From the NCBI GenBank assembly GCA_026710085.1, contig JAPORT010000031.1:1-64000 (forward strand): a DNA stretch of 64,000 nt, read 5' to 3'. Positions within the stretch are counted from its first letter, which is position 1. Each line of letters begins with the position of its first letter. The notes under the pieces are model-generated. The model searched no databases, had not been told where the DNA came from, and saw only the letters and a program-made list of their open reading frames with translations. The DNA is from Flavobacteriaceae bacterium (GTDB lineage: Bacteria; Bacteroidota; Bacteroidia; Flavobacteriales; Flavobacteriaceae). Below are positions 34,436 through 44,600 of this stretch, piece by piece. A program made the position numbers and the translations under genes.

Positions 34436-36308
34436 CTATATGGAGTAAAATTGGTTGGAAAGGTCAGCGTCCTTAGAATTGATTTGAAAATCTTTGTTAT
34501 CTATTTCTGAATACGGAATATACAACATGTTTTTATCTAGTAGATCTTTCAAAACTTTCTTTTTATCCAGTAATGACAAATTTTTAAACTGATCGTCTGT
34601 GTTTTTCTGAAATTGGACACGATAATGAATATGTGGATGTTCTTTTAATTTTTCCCAAATCATAAGTGCTGAGGAGTCATCGGAATTATCTATTTCCTCA
34701 GCGATCGATTGTGTGTTTTTTGCGAGTTCAAAATAAATAAAATTTCCTCCACCTTGCCAACTCACATCTACAGAAACACCTCCCTTTTCCCCTTTAATGA
34801 CTTTTTGAAGTCGCTGTAAAACAATAGTCTCAATATAATCCATTTGCTCAATGCCAATGTATCTTCTTCCTATTTTGTGAGCCACTGCACTGGTTGTTCC
34901 ACTGCCTAAAAAAAAGTCCATGACAATATCACTGGGGTTGGTTATTCCTTCAATGATTAATTGAGCAAAAGCTTCTGGCTTTGGGTAATCAAAGTCAATT
35001 TGCCCAAACAATTTATTTTTTTCTTTTGTCGCTACTTGATTCATATAACTATTTGTAGCAGTTTCTAAACTTCCAATAAGATGGTATTCACTTTTAATTT
35101 CTGATTTATAACGTTTGAAAATAAATCCTCTTTGATTTTGCTTGTCTTTTCTTCTAAATTTGACTTTTCCTGAGGCAATATAATCTTGTAATCTGCTTTC
35201 CGAAAATAGCCACTGGCGATTTTCGGGCGGATAATCCACTTTTCTTGTATATGGATTTGTAATGGGGAAGTAGTAATCTCCCGATCTGGCGCTTGGGTTA
35301 TCGCTGACCCAAGCGCCATTGGGGTCATTATCTGGATTTTTGTATTTGTCAAATGATTTTTTCTTTCCAACAATCAAAATTTCTGATTTGTTTTTTGCAT
35401 AGATAAGGGTGTTTTCATGTTGAATATTAAATCCCGTTTTGGCGTCGTTGGTTGTTGATTTAGTTTTCCGAATTAAATCCCCAACAAAGTTTTCTCTACC
35501 CATTATTTTATCAAGTAAAACTTTCAAATAAGCCTGTTCATGATCATCGATGTGTACGACCAAAAGACCATCATTGGTCAGAAACTCTCTTGCAACTTCT
35601 AATCTATTTTTCATAAAGCTGAGCCAAGTGGAGTGGTTGAAACTATCATTATATCCAAATCCATCATTTCCAGTATTGTACGGAGGATCGATATAAATGA
35701 GCTTGACTTTTCCTCTGTAGATATTTTTGATTGAGTGCAAAGCAATAAGGTTATTTCCTTTGATGATTAGATTTTCATTAAGAGTGCCATCTTCATTTTT
35801 GGATAATTGAGACACTTTATGTTCTCCATCTTGATCATACCGCTTCCAATTTGTCAGAACTTTTGGTTCAAACAACCGATCAATTTCATCGCTTGCTAGC
35901 GTTTCATTTAAAAACACTTCGTTTCGCTTTTGATCTTCTTTGGTTTGTCCACCAACAAGAACACAATCTTTATATGGAAAATCTAAAACGACTTCATTGG
36001 CTTCTGTTAAATATTTTCTATTAGCGGTGAGTCCAATTTTATTTTTAAATGATGTGTAACTATCCGGAAGGAACTGTTTGTTGGTGACAAAATTTTGAAA
36101 TTTAATTTTGTCAAATACAATTACCCCCCCCCTGGATTTTTGTGAAGAACTTGTCTCTTAAACGTTCATCATTATGCAATAATCCAATAAGTTCTACGTC
36201 AAGTTTTAAAGCATCCTCTACTATTCTATTTTTCAGAAGCTCTCCATCGGAATGGTATTGGTCAACTTGGAGAAGAATGGATTTAAAATGAACTATGAAT
36301 TTCGTCAA
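34436..36308 (-). CDS. mod: type III DNA adenine methyltransferase Mod, copy B, phase-variable (OFF as read)
   Basis: The gene is built like copy A: ATG 36308, a 65-codon N-terminal frame ending in a nine-G run (36132-36124), and a large frame that continues only at G8 or G11 to give about 623 residues. Motif IV is IYIDPPYNTGNDGFGYN and motif I is VMDFFLGSGTTSAVAHKIG followed by RRYIGIEQMDY. The middle of the protein (residues 150-330 of the large frame) differs strongly from copy A, so the two should recognise different DNA sites. Its stop lies 52 bp before modA. A TACATTTG box 22 bases upstream of the start suggests the operon promoter is here. Confidence 0.88.
35706..36284 (-). repeat. direct repeat, mod 5' module, copy B
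   Basis: Partner of 33784-34362. The identity ends abruptly nine to twenty codons into the genes, at GGATTT; the first codons differ (TKFIVHF here, NFIEHF in copy A). This indicates duplication or gene conversion of the module. Confidence 0.9.
36124..36132 (-). repeat. nine-G coding tract in modB (phase-variation switch)
   Basis: The tract is the same length and in the same context as in modA, and again sets the downstream frame off by one at G9. Each tract could slip independently, so four expression states of the two Mod proteins are possible. Confidence 0.85.
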
Positions 36309-36329
36309 AAAAGTTTATGTAACAACGCA

Positions 36330-36337
36330 CAAATGTA
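36330..36337 (-). promoter_or_regulatory. candidate -7 box of the modB-modA-res operon
   Basis: TACATTTG on the minus strand matches the TAnnTTTG consensus and lies 22 bases upstream of the modB ATG. No similar box precedes modA, which supports a single operon promoter. Confidence 0.45.
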
Positions 36338-36559
36338 CTTCATTATTCTATCACCATCTAATCCAATATCTTCGTTTCCTTTCTATATGAAAAGTGCAAT
36401 AAAAAAAATATTACACTATAAAAGTTTGAAGTATACCCTATTTTTAGGATAGTTATTGGCCAAATTGAAGTAATCGACAATTGAAATTGAGGCTTGAAAA
36501 AAGACCGATTCCAACTCAGAATGAATCCTTGTTTTTTTTGATGGTTCATGATGGTTTCT

Positions 36560-37035
36560 CTTGATTAATTTCTTGGCAACGATTGGTGGGCGCTTGATAT
36601 GCGATGCTTTGATGGGATCATCTCATCATGGTCAAACCGAACCTATGTTTCCAATTGATTGTCGCATTCAAAACCATCATCAGAAGGTTCCATAGGAGTA
36701 CCTTCTTGTTTCACCGTATGCTACCATCGTTCAATCAAGGCATGATCTACTCTGTCCTTTCCATCCATACGTCATGGAATAGAAAAACGAGTGACGGTAC
36801 TCGTTGATCCTCTCGAAGTCAACGGACTGCCGTAACTCATATTCCATATCTGCAGATAACCCTCATGTTTGATAACTTTCTAACAAGCCTTCAAACACAA
36901 GTCTACAAGCATGGTATGGAAAAGAGAAAAGCCAACCAAAAAACGACGAGCTAATTCTTGGATGCTATGACGCTCTTTAAGAGCTTCTTTCACCACCTTG
37001 AATTTGAATTCTGGCGTATGCTGTCTTTGCTCCAA
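36560..37035 (-). pseudogene. IS3-family transposase remnant (OrfA and OrfB pieces)
   Basis: Reading from high to low coordinates, EQRQHTPEFKFKVVKEALKE and RHSIQELARRF (about 37035-36960) is the OrfA helix-turn-helix start. After a large gap, RMDGKDRVDHALIERW and HTVKQEGTPMEPSDDG (about 36790-36680) is the OrfB block around the last catalytic Glu, in the usual IS3 context 'SMDGKGR ... FIERLWR-x-K-x-E'. Stops and frameshifts abound and much of OrfB is missing. It borders the type III operon and probably took part in assembling the island. Confidence 0.65.
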
Positions 37036-37253
37036 ATCTGAACATTAAAAACAAAATAGAACTCATAAGACATAACTTAAATAGTTGTCCTAATTTTGGG
37101 GCACACTTCAAAACGTGGCATCCTTCAAGTGGACAATGGAGATTAGATGTCATAAAATTTATGAAAGGTTTTCTACCAAAACTCAATCCTAAACCACTAT
37201 TGACTCAGGATGAGTGGAATCGTTTTGGTTCCAAATATTTTACAAACCAATAG
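37029..37253 (+). pseudogene. C-terminal fragment of an unrecognised protein
   Basis: An open frame of about 70 codons runs to TAG 37251 with protein-like composition (WHPSSGQWRLDVIKFMKGFL then PKLNPKPLLTQDEWNRFG). It has no start codon and no upstream counterpart. It overlaps the edge of the IS3 remnant, so it is probably the 3' end of a gene destroyed by that insertion. I do not recognise the family. Confidence 0.4.
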
Positions 37254-37342
37254 GTTTATTTGAGTAAAATGATTCTATCAAAATAGGTTAGGAAAAATAT
37301 AACCCCTACAACTCAAGATTTGTTTTAATTTATTTTGTCCTC

Positions 37343-38209
37343 ATGATCCAAACCAAGCACTTAGAATTATTTTCTACCTACCTGATTTTTACTTCTTCAG
37401 TTCTCATAGGAGTACAGACTTATGAATTTGGTAGTCCAACTGTGCGAGATGTATTCCATGGGCTTGAGTATTTCATCACATTGCTTTTTTCTATTGAATT
37501 TTATTTAAGACTCAAAAAACTCAGATTGAGTCAAAGGCATATGGAGACAAAGAAGGTGGATCAAAAGTATCGATACCTCAATACCACAGAAGAAATCCGA
37601 TGGCTCACATTTGATGGTCTGATTTTATTGGGGTCCATTCTAGGGACTTTTATCATCCATTTAGGTTATTCCGAATTAATCTTTATCGCTCGATTGATAC
37701 GAATCTTTCGCTTATTAAGATTGATTTCAATCAATAAGGAACTAAAAACAATTTCACATAAGATATTTCAAACCACACAGACGGTTTTTGTCTTCGGATT
37801 TTTAATTGCCATTATTCTCTTTATTTATGCTGTTGTTGGTATGTTCTTATTTGATCAACAACATCTTGGAATATTAGATTTTAGCAGTTTACACCATGCG
37901 TTTTTTTCTCTAATGGCCGTATTAATTGATGGATATAATGAAGCTTATATCGAAATAAGGGATTTCCAAGGACTGACTCAATGGATATCAATTCCTTACT
38001 TTATCTCTTATGCCTTTGTGTTGGTTTTGGTCACGCTCAATGTTTTTATTGCGGTGATGACCAGCCAAGTTTGGGAAAAACTTCAAGTGAAAGAAACGAT
38101 TGAAAAAGAAATCGATGAATCTGAAGAGAATCTACTCCAAAAAGTCAATGAAACCCAACAAATGATATTGAATAAATTGGAAGCATTGGAAAAACAAATC
38201 AAAAAGTAG
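37343..38209 (+). CDS. voltage-gated-type ion channel (six-helix ion transport family)
   Basis: This 288-residue inner-membrane protein has the layout of a single-domain voltage-gated cation channel: S1 (YLIFTSSVLIGVQ), S2 (YFITLLFSIEFYLRL) and S3 (LTFDGLILLGSILGTFI). S4 carries regularly spaced arginines in ARLIRIFRLLRLISIN (about residues 122-137). S5 and S6 flank a pore loop, and a C-terminal charged coiled coil follows (residues 255-288), as in bacterial NaChBac-type tetramers. The pore-loop region FFSLMAVLIDGYNEAY lacks both the TLESW sodium filter and the TVGYG potassium filter, so ion selectivity is unclear. It stands alone. Confidence 0.83.
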   Translation: MIQTKHLELFSTYLIFTSSVLIGVQTYEFGSPTVRDVFHGLEYFITLLFSIEFYLRLKKLRLSQRHMETKKVDQKYRYLNTTEEIRWLTFDGLILLGSILGTFIIHLGYSELIFIARLIRIFRLLRLISINKELKTISHKIFQTTQTVFVFGFLIAIILFIYAVVGMFLFDQQHLGILDFSSLHHAFFSLMAVLIDGYNEAYIEIRDFQGLTQWISIPYFISYAFVLVLVTLNVFIAVMTSQVWEKLQVKETIEKEIDESEENLLQKVNETQQMILNKLEALEKQIKK

Positions 38210-38282
38210 TATCGAGATCGCTGATCGGTCATTGATTGAAACTTTTATTGTCTAGTGCAAACAACAAAAGAACCGACATCCA

Positions 38283-38573
38283 TCAAAAACTATCATCAAA
38301 ATTAACCCGAATGTAATCCGTGGAAGGAACGGCTTGGCAACACAAAACAAGACCTTCAGAAATTTCTCGATCAGTTAGAATTTCATTGTTTTTCATGGAG
38401 GCTGCTCCTTGTTCAATACGAGCCACGCAAGTACTACAAACCCCACCTTGACAAGAATAAGGAACGTCCAAACCAGAATCAAGAGCAACCTCTAAAATGG
38501 TTTTGTCTTCAGGATTTTCTAGCTCATGGGAAACATTTTCATAGATAATTGCGATGGTTTTTGATTGTGCCAT
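38283..38573 (-). CDS. plant-type [2Fe-2S] ferredoxin
   Basis: This 96-residue soluble electron carrier has the cluster motif C-x4-C-x2-C in YSCQGGVCSTC (about residues 41-51) and the distant fourth cysteine in VLCCQAVP near 80. The fold matches the ferredoxin domain found at the C-terminus of PaaE/ring-hydroxylating reductases. Length is normal for a free-standing member. It sits between the ion channel (convergent) and a BCCT transporter on the same strand, with no obvious redox partner nearby. Confidence 0.9.
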   Translation of the reverse strand: MAQSKTIAIIYENVSHELENPEDKTILEVALDSGLDVPYSCQGGVCSTCVARIEQGAASMKNNEILTDREISEGLVLCCQAVPSTDYIRVNFDDSF

Positions 38574-38686
38574 TGTTAAAATATTGGTGGTACAAATATA
38601 AAGCTTGATGACTGGATCGTTGGCAGGATGATGTTGGACATCACATGGCCTTGATGCAATTGCAAAATTGATGAATCAAATATGAA

Positions 38687-40222
38687 TTAAAAATCAGTGC
38701 TAGCTTTCTTCACTCTTTGACTTTTGCGACTGACTTCAATATGAATTCTTCGGACCGAGCGGATCAATGAATAAGTCACCAAAAAAAGAATCAATAAAAA
38801 GAGAATTCCTGAACTGACATTGACGGCTTGCATCGCACTGAGTCCCCCACCGATGAGCAGAGCAATAGCCACTAGGCCTTCGGTAACGGCCCAAAGAATT
38901 CGTTGCCCTACAGGAGGATTCAACTTACCTCCTGTTGAAATGCTGTCAATCACCAATGATCCACTGTCCGATGATGTAATGAAAAAGATAGCCACGACAA
39001 TCAATGCCATCAAACTGGTGATGATCGACCAAGGAAACTGCTTTAAAAAAACAAACATGGCAGTTGAACTATCATTCAAAACATCTGTTGAAATAATACC
39101 AGGCGTTTCCATTTCTAAGAGCAAAGCCGATCCACCAAGGGTGCTAAACCAAAAAAAAGATAAAAAAACAGGAACGGCAATAACACCGAATACAAATTCA
39201 CGCAACGAACGTCCTTTTGAAATTCGAGCAATAAACATACCCACAAAGGGAGCCCAAGCCACCCACCAAGCATAATAAAAAATAGACCATTGGTTTTGCC
39301 ACTGAGGATTGATAAAAGCAGAAGACCACGTACTCAATTCGATAAAACGCTGGAAATACATGCCCGAACTTTCGATGAAGATCCTAATGATCCCGAATGT
39401 ATCTGACAAAAACAAAATGATGATTAAAAAAAGAGTGGCTAAAATGATATTTAACTGGCTTAAAAAAAGAATTCCCTTTTTTAATCCAGTGACCACTGAA
39501 ATAGTCGCGATCAGGGTAATGAAAGCGATGATGACGATTTGTGATTCAATACCCGCTTGAATACCAAATACATAATTGATTCCCGTCGCCAATTGAGTTG
39601 ATCCGATTCCTAATGAAGTCGCAACACCAAATAATGTCGCTACGACGGCAATGATGTCGATCATATCTCCATAGATCGAGTATATTTTTTTACCGAGCAG
39701 TGGAAAAAAAATACTTCGAATGGAAAATGGTAATTTTTTATTGTAAGTATAATATCCCAAAGCCAGACCTAAAACACAGTAAATGGCCCAACCATGGACG
39801 CCCCAGTGTAAATAGGTAAATGTTAAGGACTGGATGGCTTTTTGGGATTCACTAAAAGTTTCCATGGGGGGATTAGCATAATGCGAAATAGGTTCGAAAA
39901 CACCATAATAGAGCAGACCAATGCCCAATCCTGCAGAAAACAACATGGATAACCATGAAACCAGACTGAATTCAGGCTTGGTGTTTTCTCCGCCTAATTT
40001 GTATCGACCGTATTTTCCAAAGGCAATCCAAAGACTAGCAAGTACAAATAAATTGACCCCTACAATGAATAACCAACTGGTATATTTGGTTACCGTTCTG
40101 TGAATGTTTTTAAAAAATTCTTCGACAGCACTACCACCAACAATGACGATCGTTATAAAAAGTACAATGGTGATGATAGCGGGATAGAATACCCGAGGGT
40201 AGACTAAAAAATACTTTTTCAA
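38687..40222 (-). CDS. BCCT-family transporter (betaine/choline/carnitine type)
   Basis: This 511-residue protein has about 12 membrane helices and clear BCCT signatures: SMLFSAGLGIGLLYYGVFEP, HWGVHGWAIYCVLGLALGYY, and the tryptophan-rich AWWVAWAPFVGMFIARISKG, which forms the substrate cage for trimethylammonium groups. It imports quaternary amines or related zwitterions across the inner membrane with Na+ or H+. The start codon directly follows the SusD stop codon with no gap, so it is in one operon with the SusC/SusD pair. That is an unusual partner for a glycan-type outer-membrane system and suggests a small charged ligand rather than a polysaccharide. Confidence 0.9.
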   Translation of the reverse strand: MKKYFLVYPRVFYPAIITIVLFITIVIVGGSAVEEFFKNIHRTVTKYTSWLFIVGVNLFVLASLWIAFGKYGRYKLGGENTKPEFSLVSWLSMLFSAGLGIGLLYYGVFEPISHYANPPMETFSESQKAIQSLTFTYLHWGVHGWAIYCVLGLALGYYTYNKKLPFSIRSIFFPLLGKKIYSIYGDMIDIIAVVATLFGVATSLGIGSTQLATGINYVFGIQAGIESQIVIIAFITLIATISVVTGLKKGILFLSQLNIILATLFLIIILFLSDTFGIIRIFIESSGMYFQRFIELSTWSSAFINPQWQNQWSIFYYAWWVAWAPFVGMFIARISKGRSLREFVFGVIAVPVFLSFFWFSTLGGSALLLEMETPGIISTDVLNDSSTAMFVFLKQFPWSIITSLMALIVVAIFFITSSDSGSLVIDSISTGGKLNPPVGQRILWAVTEGLVAIALLIGGGLSAMQAVNVSSGILFLLILFLVTYSLIRSVRRIHIEVSRKSQRVKKASTDF

Positions 40223-41698
40223 TTAAGGGGTATTGATAATCCACATTTTACCATTGATGAGATTACTGGCTTTATATCGAGAAATAGCATCATTATAGTT
40301 TTCCTGGTTTAAACTCTGTTCTTGACCTGGATATAAAAACCGAAACGGCAGTTGAAAATTATTGCTATTATTACCTTGTGGCGGTCCAATGAAGGAAACG
40401 CCTTCCCATCCACCACTGGCAACATACCATCTTCTCAGTTCGTAGTAAGGATCTAAAGCCGTGAAATAAAGACTTAACCATTTTTGCTCCCATAAATCCA
40501 CTGGTTGTTTGTATTGAACACCCGAATTTTCATAAAAATCATCAAAATCAGACCATCCAAAAGGGCCATAGTCGACTTGATAATATTGATGGGACGCTTC
40601 GATTCCCTTTTTATAATGTTCGGCAAGATCTCCTTGTACCCATCCATTAAGTATCCCTTCGGCAATCAGAAACTCGACTTCACTATAAGTCATCAAGATG
40701 CCATCGGCGTACGGCAAACCAAATTGAGTTGCTGTCACATGCCCAGGATAATCAAAATAGGGCAATCCCAAACGTGAACCAGATTGCCCACCCAATCCAT
40801 TAGGATAACCAGAAAAACTTGGATGATTAAAGTCCAAATTATCTGGACGTGCATACCGGTTGAGCCTAGGATCTTTGTAACTGTTTAACACATTTAATGA
40901 TGATTGAGATAAATTAACATCGTCAAAATCACCCTGTTTTAAGGGCAGGCTATAAAACTGATTCGGAAAAACATCAGGATAATCCAAAACGGCCTGTTGT
41001 TCAATAGAACCGATGATTAGTCCTGTTTGCACAATTCGATTGAAGTCTTGAGAAACATTTTGCTTTTCAGAGGCATACATCAATAATCTTAGATGGAGCG
41101 AATGAGCAAACCGTATCCAGTGATTGGCATTACCTTGGTAGATGATATCTCCCTCGATCGTTCCACTCCCCTCCAGGAGGTTCACGGCAGTATCGAGCTT
41201 GTTGAGTAAATCGGCATAGATATCTTCCTGACGATCATAAACTGGAGTGAAAGCCGATTCTCCTCCTTTGATAGCTTGTGAATATGGAATATCACCATAA
41301 GCATTGGTCAGTTGAGAAAAAATCCAAACTCTCAACACATGACCTACCCCTGCTTGCTTATCATTTCCTTGTTCGATAGATTGAGAAATCACTGATTCCA
41401 CACTCGTCAAGCTTTCATAAAACCCTTCCCACACGACTGGAAAAGCATTCCAATTGTATTGATCGACTTCCCGACGAAGTGTTCTCGCTGTTAATTGAGC
41501 AATATTGTTGGAGAGTAAAAACGCGGCTTTATTAGCCGTATCGATACTCAATCTCATAGCCGAAGTCAGCAGCACCGAAGTGGAAACATTCGTCGGCTCA
41601 TTCGGGTTTTTATTGAGATCTTCAAAATCATCACACGCTATAATCCCCCATAGGAACAAACTCAACATCAATAAGTTTGGAAAGCGTTTTTTCATCAC
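40223..41698 (-). CDS. SusD/RagB-family outer-membrane lipoprotein (SusD-like type 2)
   Basis: This is a 491-residue lipoprotein with signal peptide and lipobox GIIAC (Cys22). The post-cysteine DDFEDLNKNPNEPT segment is acidic, fitting surface export, and is typical of the SusD-like_2 branch. Helical TPR-like repeats follow, with motifs such as AHSLHLRLLMYA and YADGILMTYSEVEFLIAE. In the family it forms the lid of the SusC barrel and binds the ligand on the cell surface. It overlaps the SusC stop by four bases and abuts the BCCT start. The ligand is unknown. This branch is often found outside polysaccharide loci. Confidence 0.92.
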   Translation of the reverse strand: MMKKRFPNLLMLSLFLWGIIACDDFEDLNKNPNEPTNVSTSVLLTSAMRLSIDTANKAAFLLSNNIAQLTARTLRREVDQYNWNAFPVVWEGFYESLTSVESVISQSIEQGNDKQAGVGHVLRVWIFSQLTNAYGDIPYSQAIKGGESAFTPVYDRQEDIYADLLNKLDTAVNLLEGSGTIEGDIIYQGNANHWIRFAHSLHLRLLMYASEKQNVSQDFNRIVQTGLIIGSIEQQAVLDYPDVFPNQFYSLPLKQGDFDDVNLSQSSLNVLNSYKDPRLNRYARPDNLDFNHPSFSGYPNGLGGQSGSRLGLPYFDYPGHVTATQFGLPYADGILMTYSEVEFLIAEGILNGWVQGDLAEHYKKGIEASHQYYQVDYGPFGWSDFDDFYENSGVQYKQPVDLWEQKWLSLYFTALDPYYELRRWYVASGGWEGVSFIGPPQGNNSNNFQLPFRFLYPGQEQSLNQENYNDAISRYKASNLINGKMWIINTP

Positions 41699-44600
41699 AG
41701 CGTCAGATTCACATTCAATCCAAAACTTCTTACGGTGGGTATCGAATTACTTTCATACCCATTAACAAACAAACCGTTTCTGATTGAATAGACTTCTGGA
41801 TCGATAGTAGGGACATCGGACAATAAAAGCAGATTTTTGCCGATAATGGATACAGTCGCCGATTGCAACCCCCATGATTTGATTAATTCAGAATTGAACC
41901 GATAACTCAAGCTCACTTCTCTCAATTTAAAGTAGGTAGCATCATATGTGGCAGCTTCAATATTGTCTCGATTAAAGCCGTTGCCATAGTAGTTGTAAAA
42001 ATAACCTGTGTAACTAGCCCCTCCAGCAGGAACAGAGACATTATTTGGCACCAAATTGCCGTTTGAATCAACCATCAAACCTGGAGCGATGATACCTCCT
42101 TGTTGTACCAGCGTATACGTTGGATTGACGGATCCATTTTCATAACTCACTGAATACACCGTTCGACCATCTAATGTATTGAGAGGTAAGTTCGGATCAT
42201 CATCATTCACGATGGAACCACTAGTAGCCAATAAGGCATGTTGCCGTGAATAAACATGCCCTCCCACTTGTCCATCAAATAAAAAAGATAATGAGACATT
42301 TTTGAAATTTAACTGATGGTACGAGCCAATGAGAAAATCAGGTTGATAAGATCCTGCCGAAACTTTTTCAGAAGTCAGCAGAGGTAATCCATTTTCATGA
42401 ATGATTTGTCCATCAGGACCACGCTGAAACCCAAGTCCTATCAATTGTCCTAAAAGTTCTCCTTCTTTGGCCACAAATTCTAGATCTGAACTACCAGGGT
42501 CATTGGGAAAAACATCAGCAATAATGGAATATTGTCCACTTTGGATCACCTCCGGAAGTGATTCGACAATTGATCGATTACTCGTGAAATTGATGGTGTG
42601 AGTCCATTGGAGCCCCGAAGGATTTCCGAAACTAGTTTCCAATGATATTTCGACTCCTTGATTACTAATTTCACCACCGTTAGTTAAATAAAAATCATAA
42701 CCACTGGTTCGACCAACAGGCAACGAAATGATTTGATCAAAACTCTTCATGCTGTAATAGGTCATATCGAGATGAAGTTTGCTTTGAAACAACCGTACAT
42801 CCAATCCAAATTCAGAAGCCGTGGTGGTTTCATTTTTTAAATTGGGATCTGAAATAGTTCGGTTAGTTCTAAAAACAGGACTACTACGATAAGGGGCTTC
42901 AGGGGTGAAGGTATTTTGGAATGAATAGGGACGGGCGCTATTGCCAACTTCAGCGTAGGAGGCTCTGAACTTTAAAAAGTCAATGGCGACTGGTAAATTG
43001 AATACTTCGCTTAAAATAAAACTAGACGATACCGAAGGATAACCATATGAAAAATTCGATGCATCAATACCAATATTGGGGTCAACTAATGAACTCGCCC
43101 AGTCGTTACGATAAGTGACATCGAGATAAGCCCAGTTTTTATAGTCCACAGAAAGTAAACCAAATAGACTATTGATTTTGGCGTTGTTTTTTTGAGATTC
43201 GACCAAAACGCCACTTCGTGCATTGGTCAAGGTGTAGACTGATTCATCAGTGCCAAAAATTTGGAGTTCTGGATTATTGGCAATCCCATTTTGTGCTTTT
43301 TGGGACATTAAATTTCCGCCTACTCGTACATCAATATCAAAAAGATTGTCTGTGATGGGTGTTGGATTGAGAGTCAATAAAAACTCCGCATTGCTTTCTC
43401 TAAAGGATATTTCATCTTCTCTGTAGCTACCATTCAAGACCACCTTGGTTGATGGAGCTCTTCGGAATTGACGTTGCTCATCCAAATAATCGACACCGTA
43501 ATGAATTCTTAAATCAGCATATTGGTTGATATGGTAGCTTAATTCAACATTTGAAATCAATCGGTTACTTTGAAAAGCATTGGTGTTTTCATTGAGAACA
43601 AAGTAGGGATTGTTCCCCCATAGGTTTTCAATATAACGTTGCTGTATTCCTTCTTTTCCCGGTTGCCAATACTGTTTCATGTGTTTGTTTTGAACCTGGC
43701 GTGGATACCAAAGGAAAATATACATGACCGAAGAAGATTCATCATATCCTGAATTAGGAATATTATCAGAAGTGGAACGGACAAAAGAAGAATTAAATTG
43801 GATGTCTAGTTTTTCATCAAAAAGCGTTTTACCAACGCTGGCTTGAAAGGTATTTCGACTCAATTCGGTATTGGGTAAAATCCCTTGATTACTCAAGTTC
43901 GTATAAGAAAACCGACTCTGATTCGACTCATTGACATTATTGATCGATAGATTGGTGATATGGGTAATACCCTGCCTGTAAAAATTTCGAATATTATCTG
44001 GTGCTGGATTGAAGGGGACTGGTTGGCCATTGGAATGGAATTGGATGATGTTTTGACCATTCATTTCAGGACCCCAATTTTCAGCATAAGCATCGTAGTG
44101 CTCATAGGGCCCTATATATGTTGAGCCATCCAAATAGCTGTACTTTCCATCACCTCCATATCCATATTTATTTTGATAATTGGGAAGTTTCAAAGGACTC
44201 GAAAAAGTGATGCTTGTATTCAATTCGACACCTAATCCTTCGGGTTGTGCCTTGCCTGTTTTGGTTTCAACCAATACCACTCCGTTGGCAGCCCTTGATC
44301 CATAAAGTGCGGAGGCTGCAGGTCCTTTTAAGATATTGATTTCATAGACATCATCCGCATTGATGACTTGAGCAGCATTTCCAAAATCGATGGTCGTTGA
44401 GCCATTGAGTCCATCATCGAAACTATACAAGTCATTGGTGATGGGCATTCCATTAACCACAAATAAAGGTTGATTATTTCCAGTCAGTGATGAAACGCCT
44501 CTTATGGTGATATTGGCTGATGCCGATGGTCCTGCCGAAGAATTACGTATACTCACTCCGGCTACTTTTCCATTGAGGGATCCGGCTATATTAGAGGATC

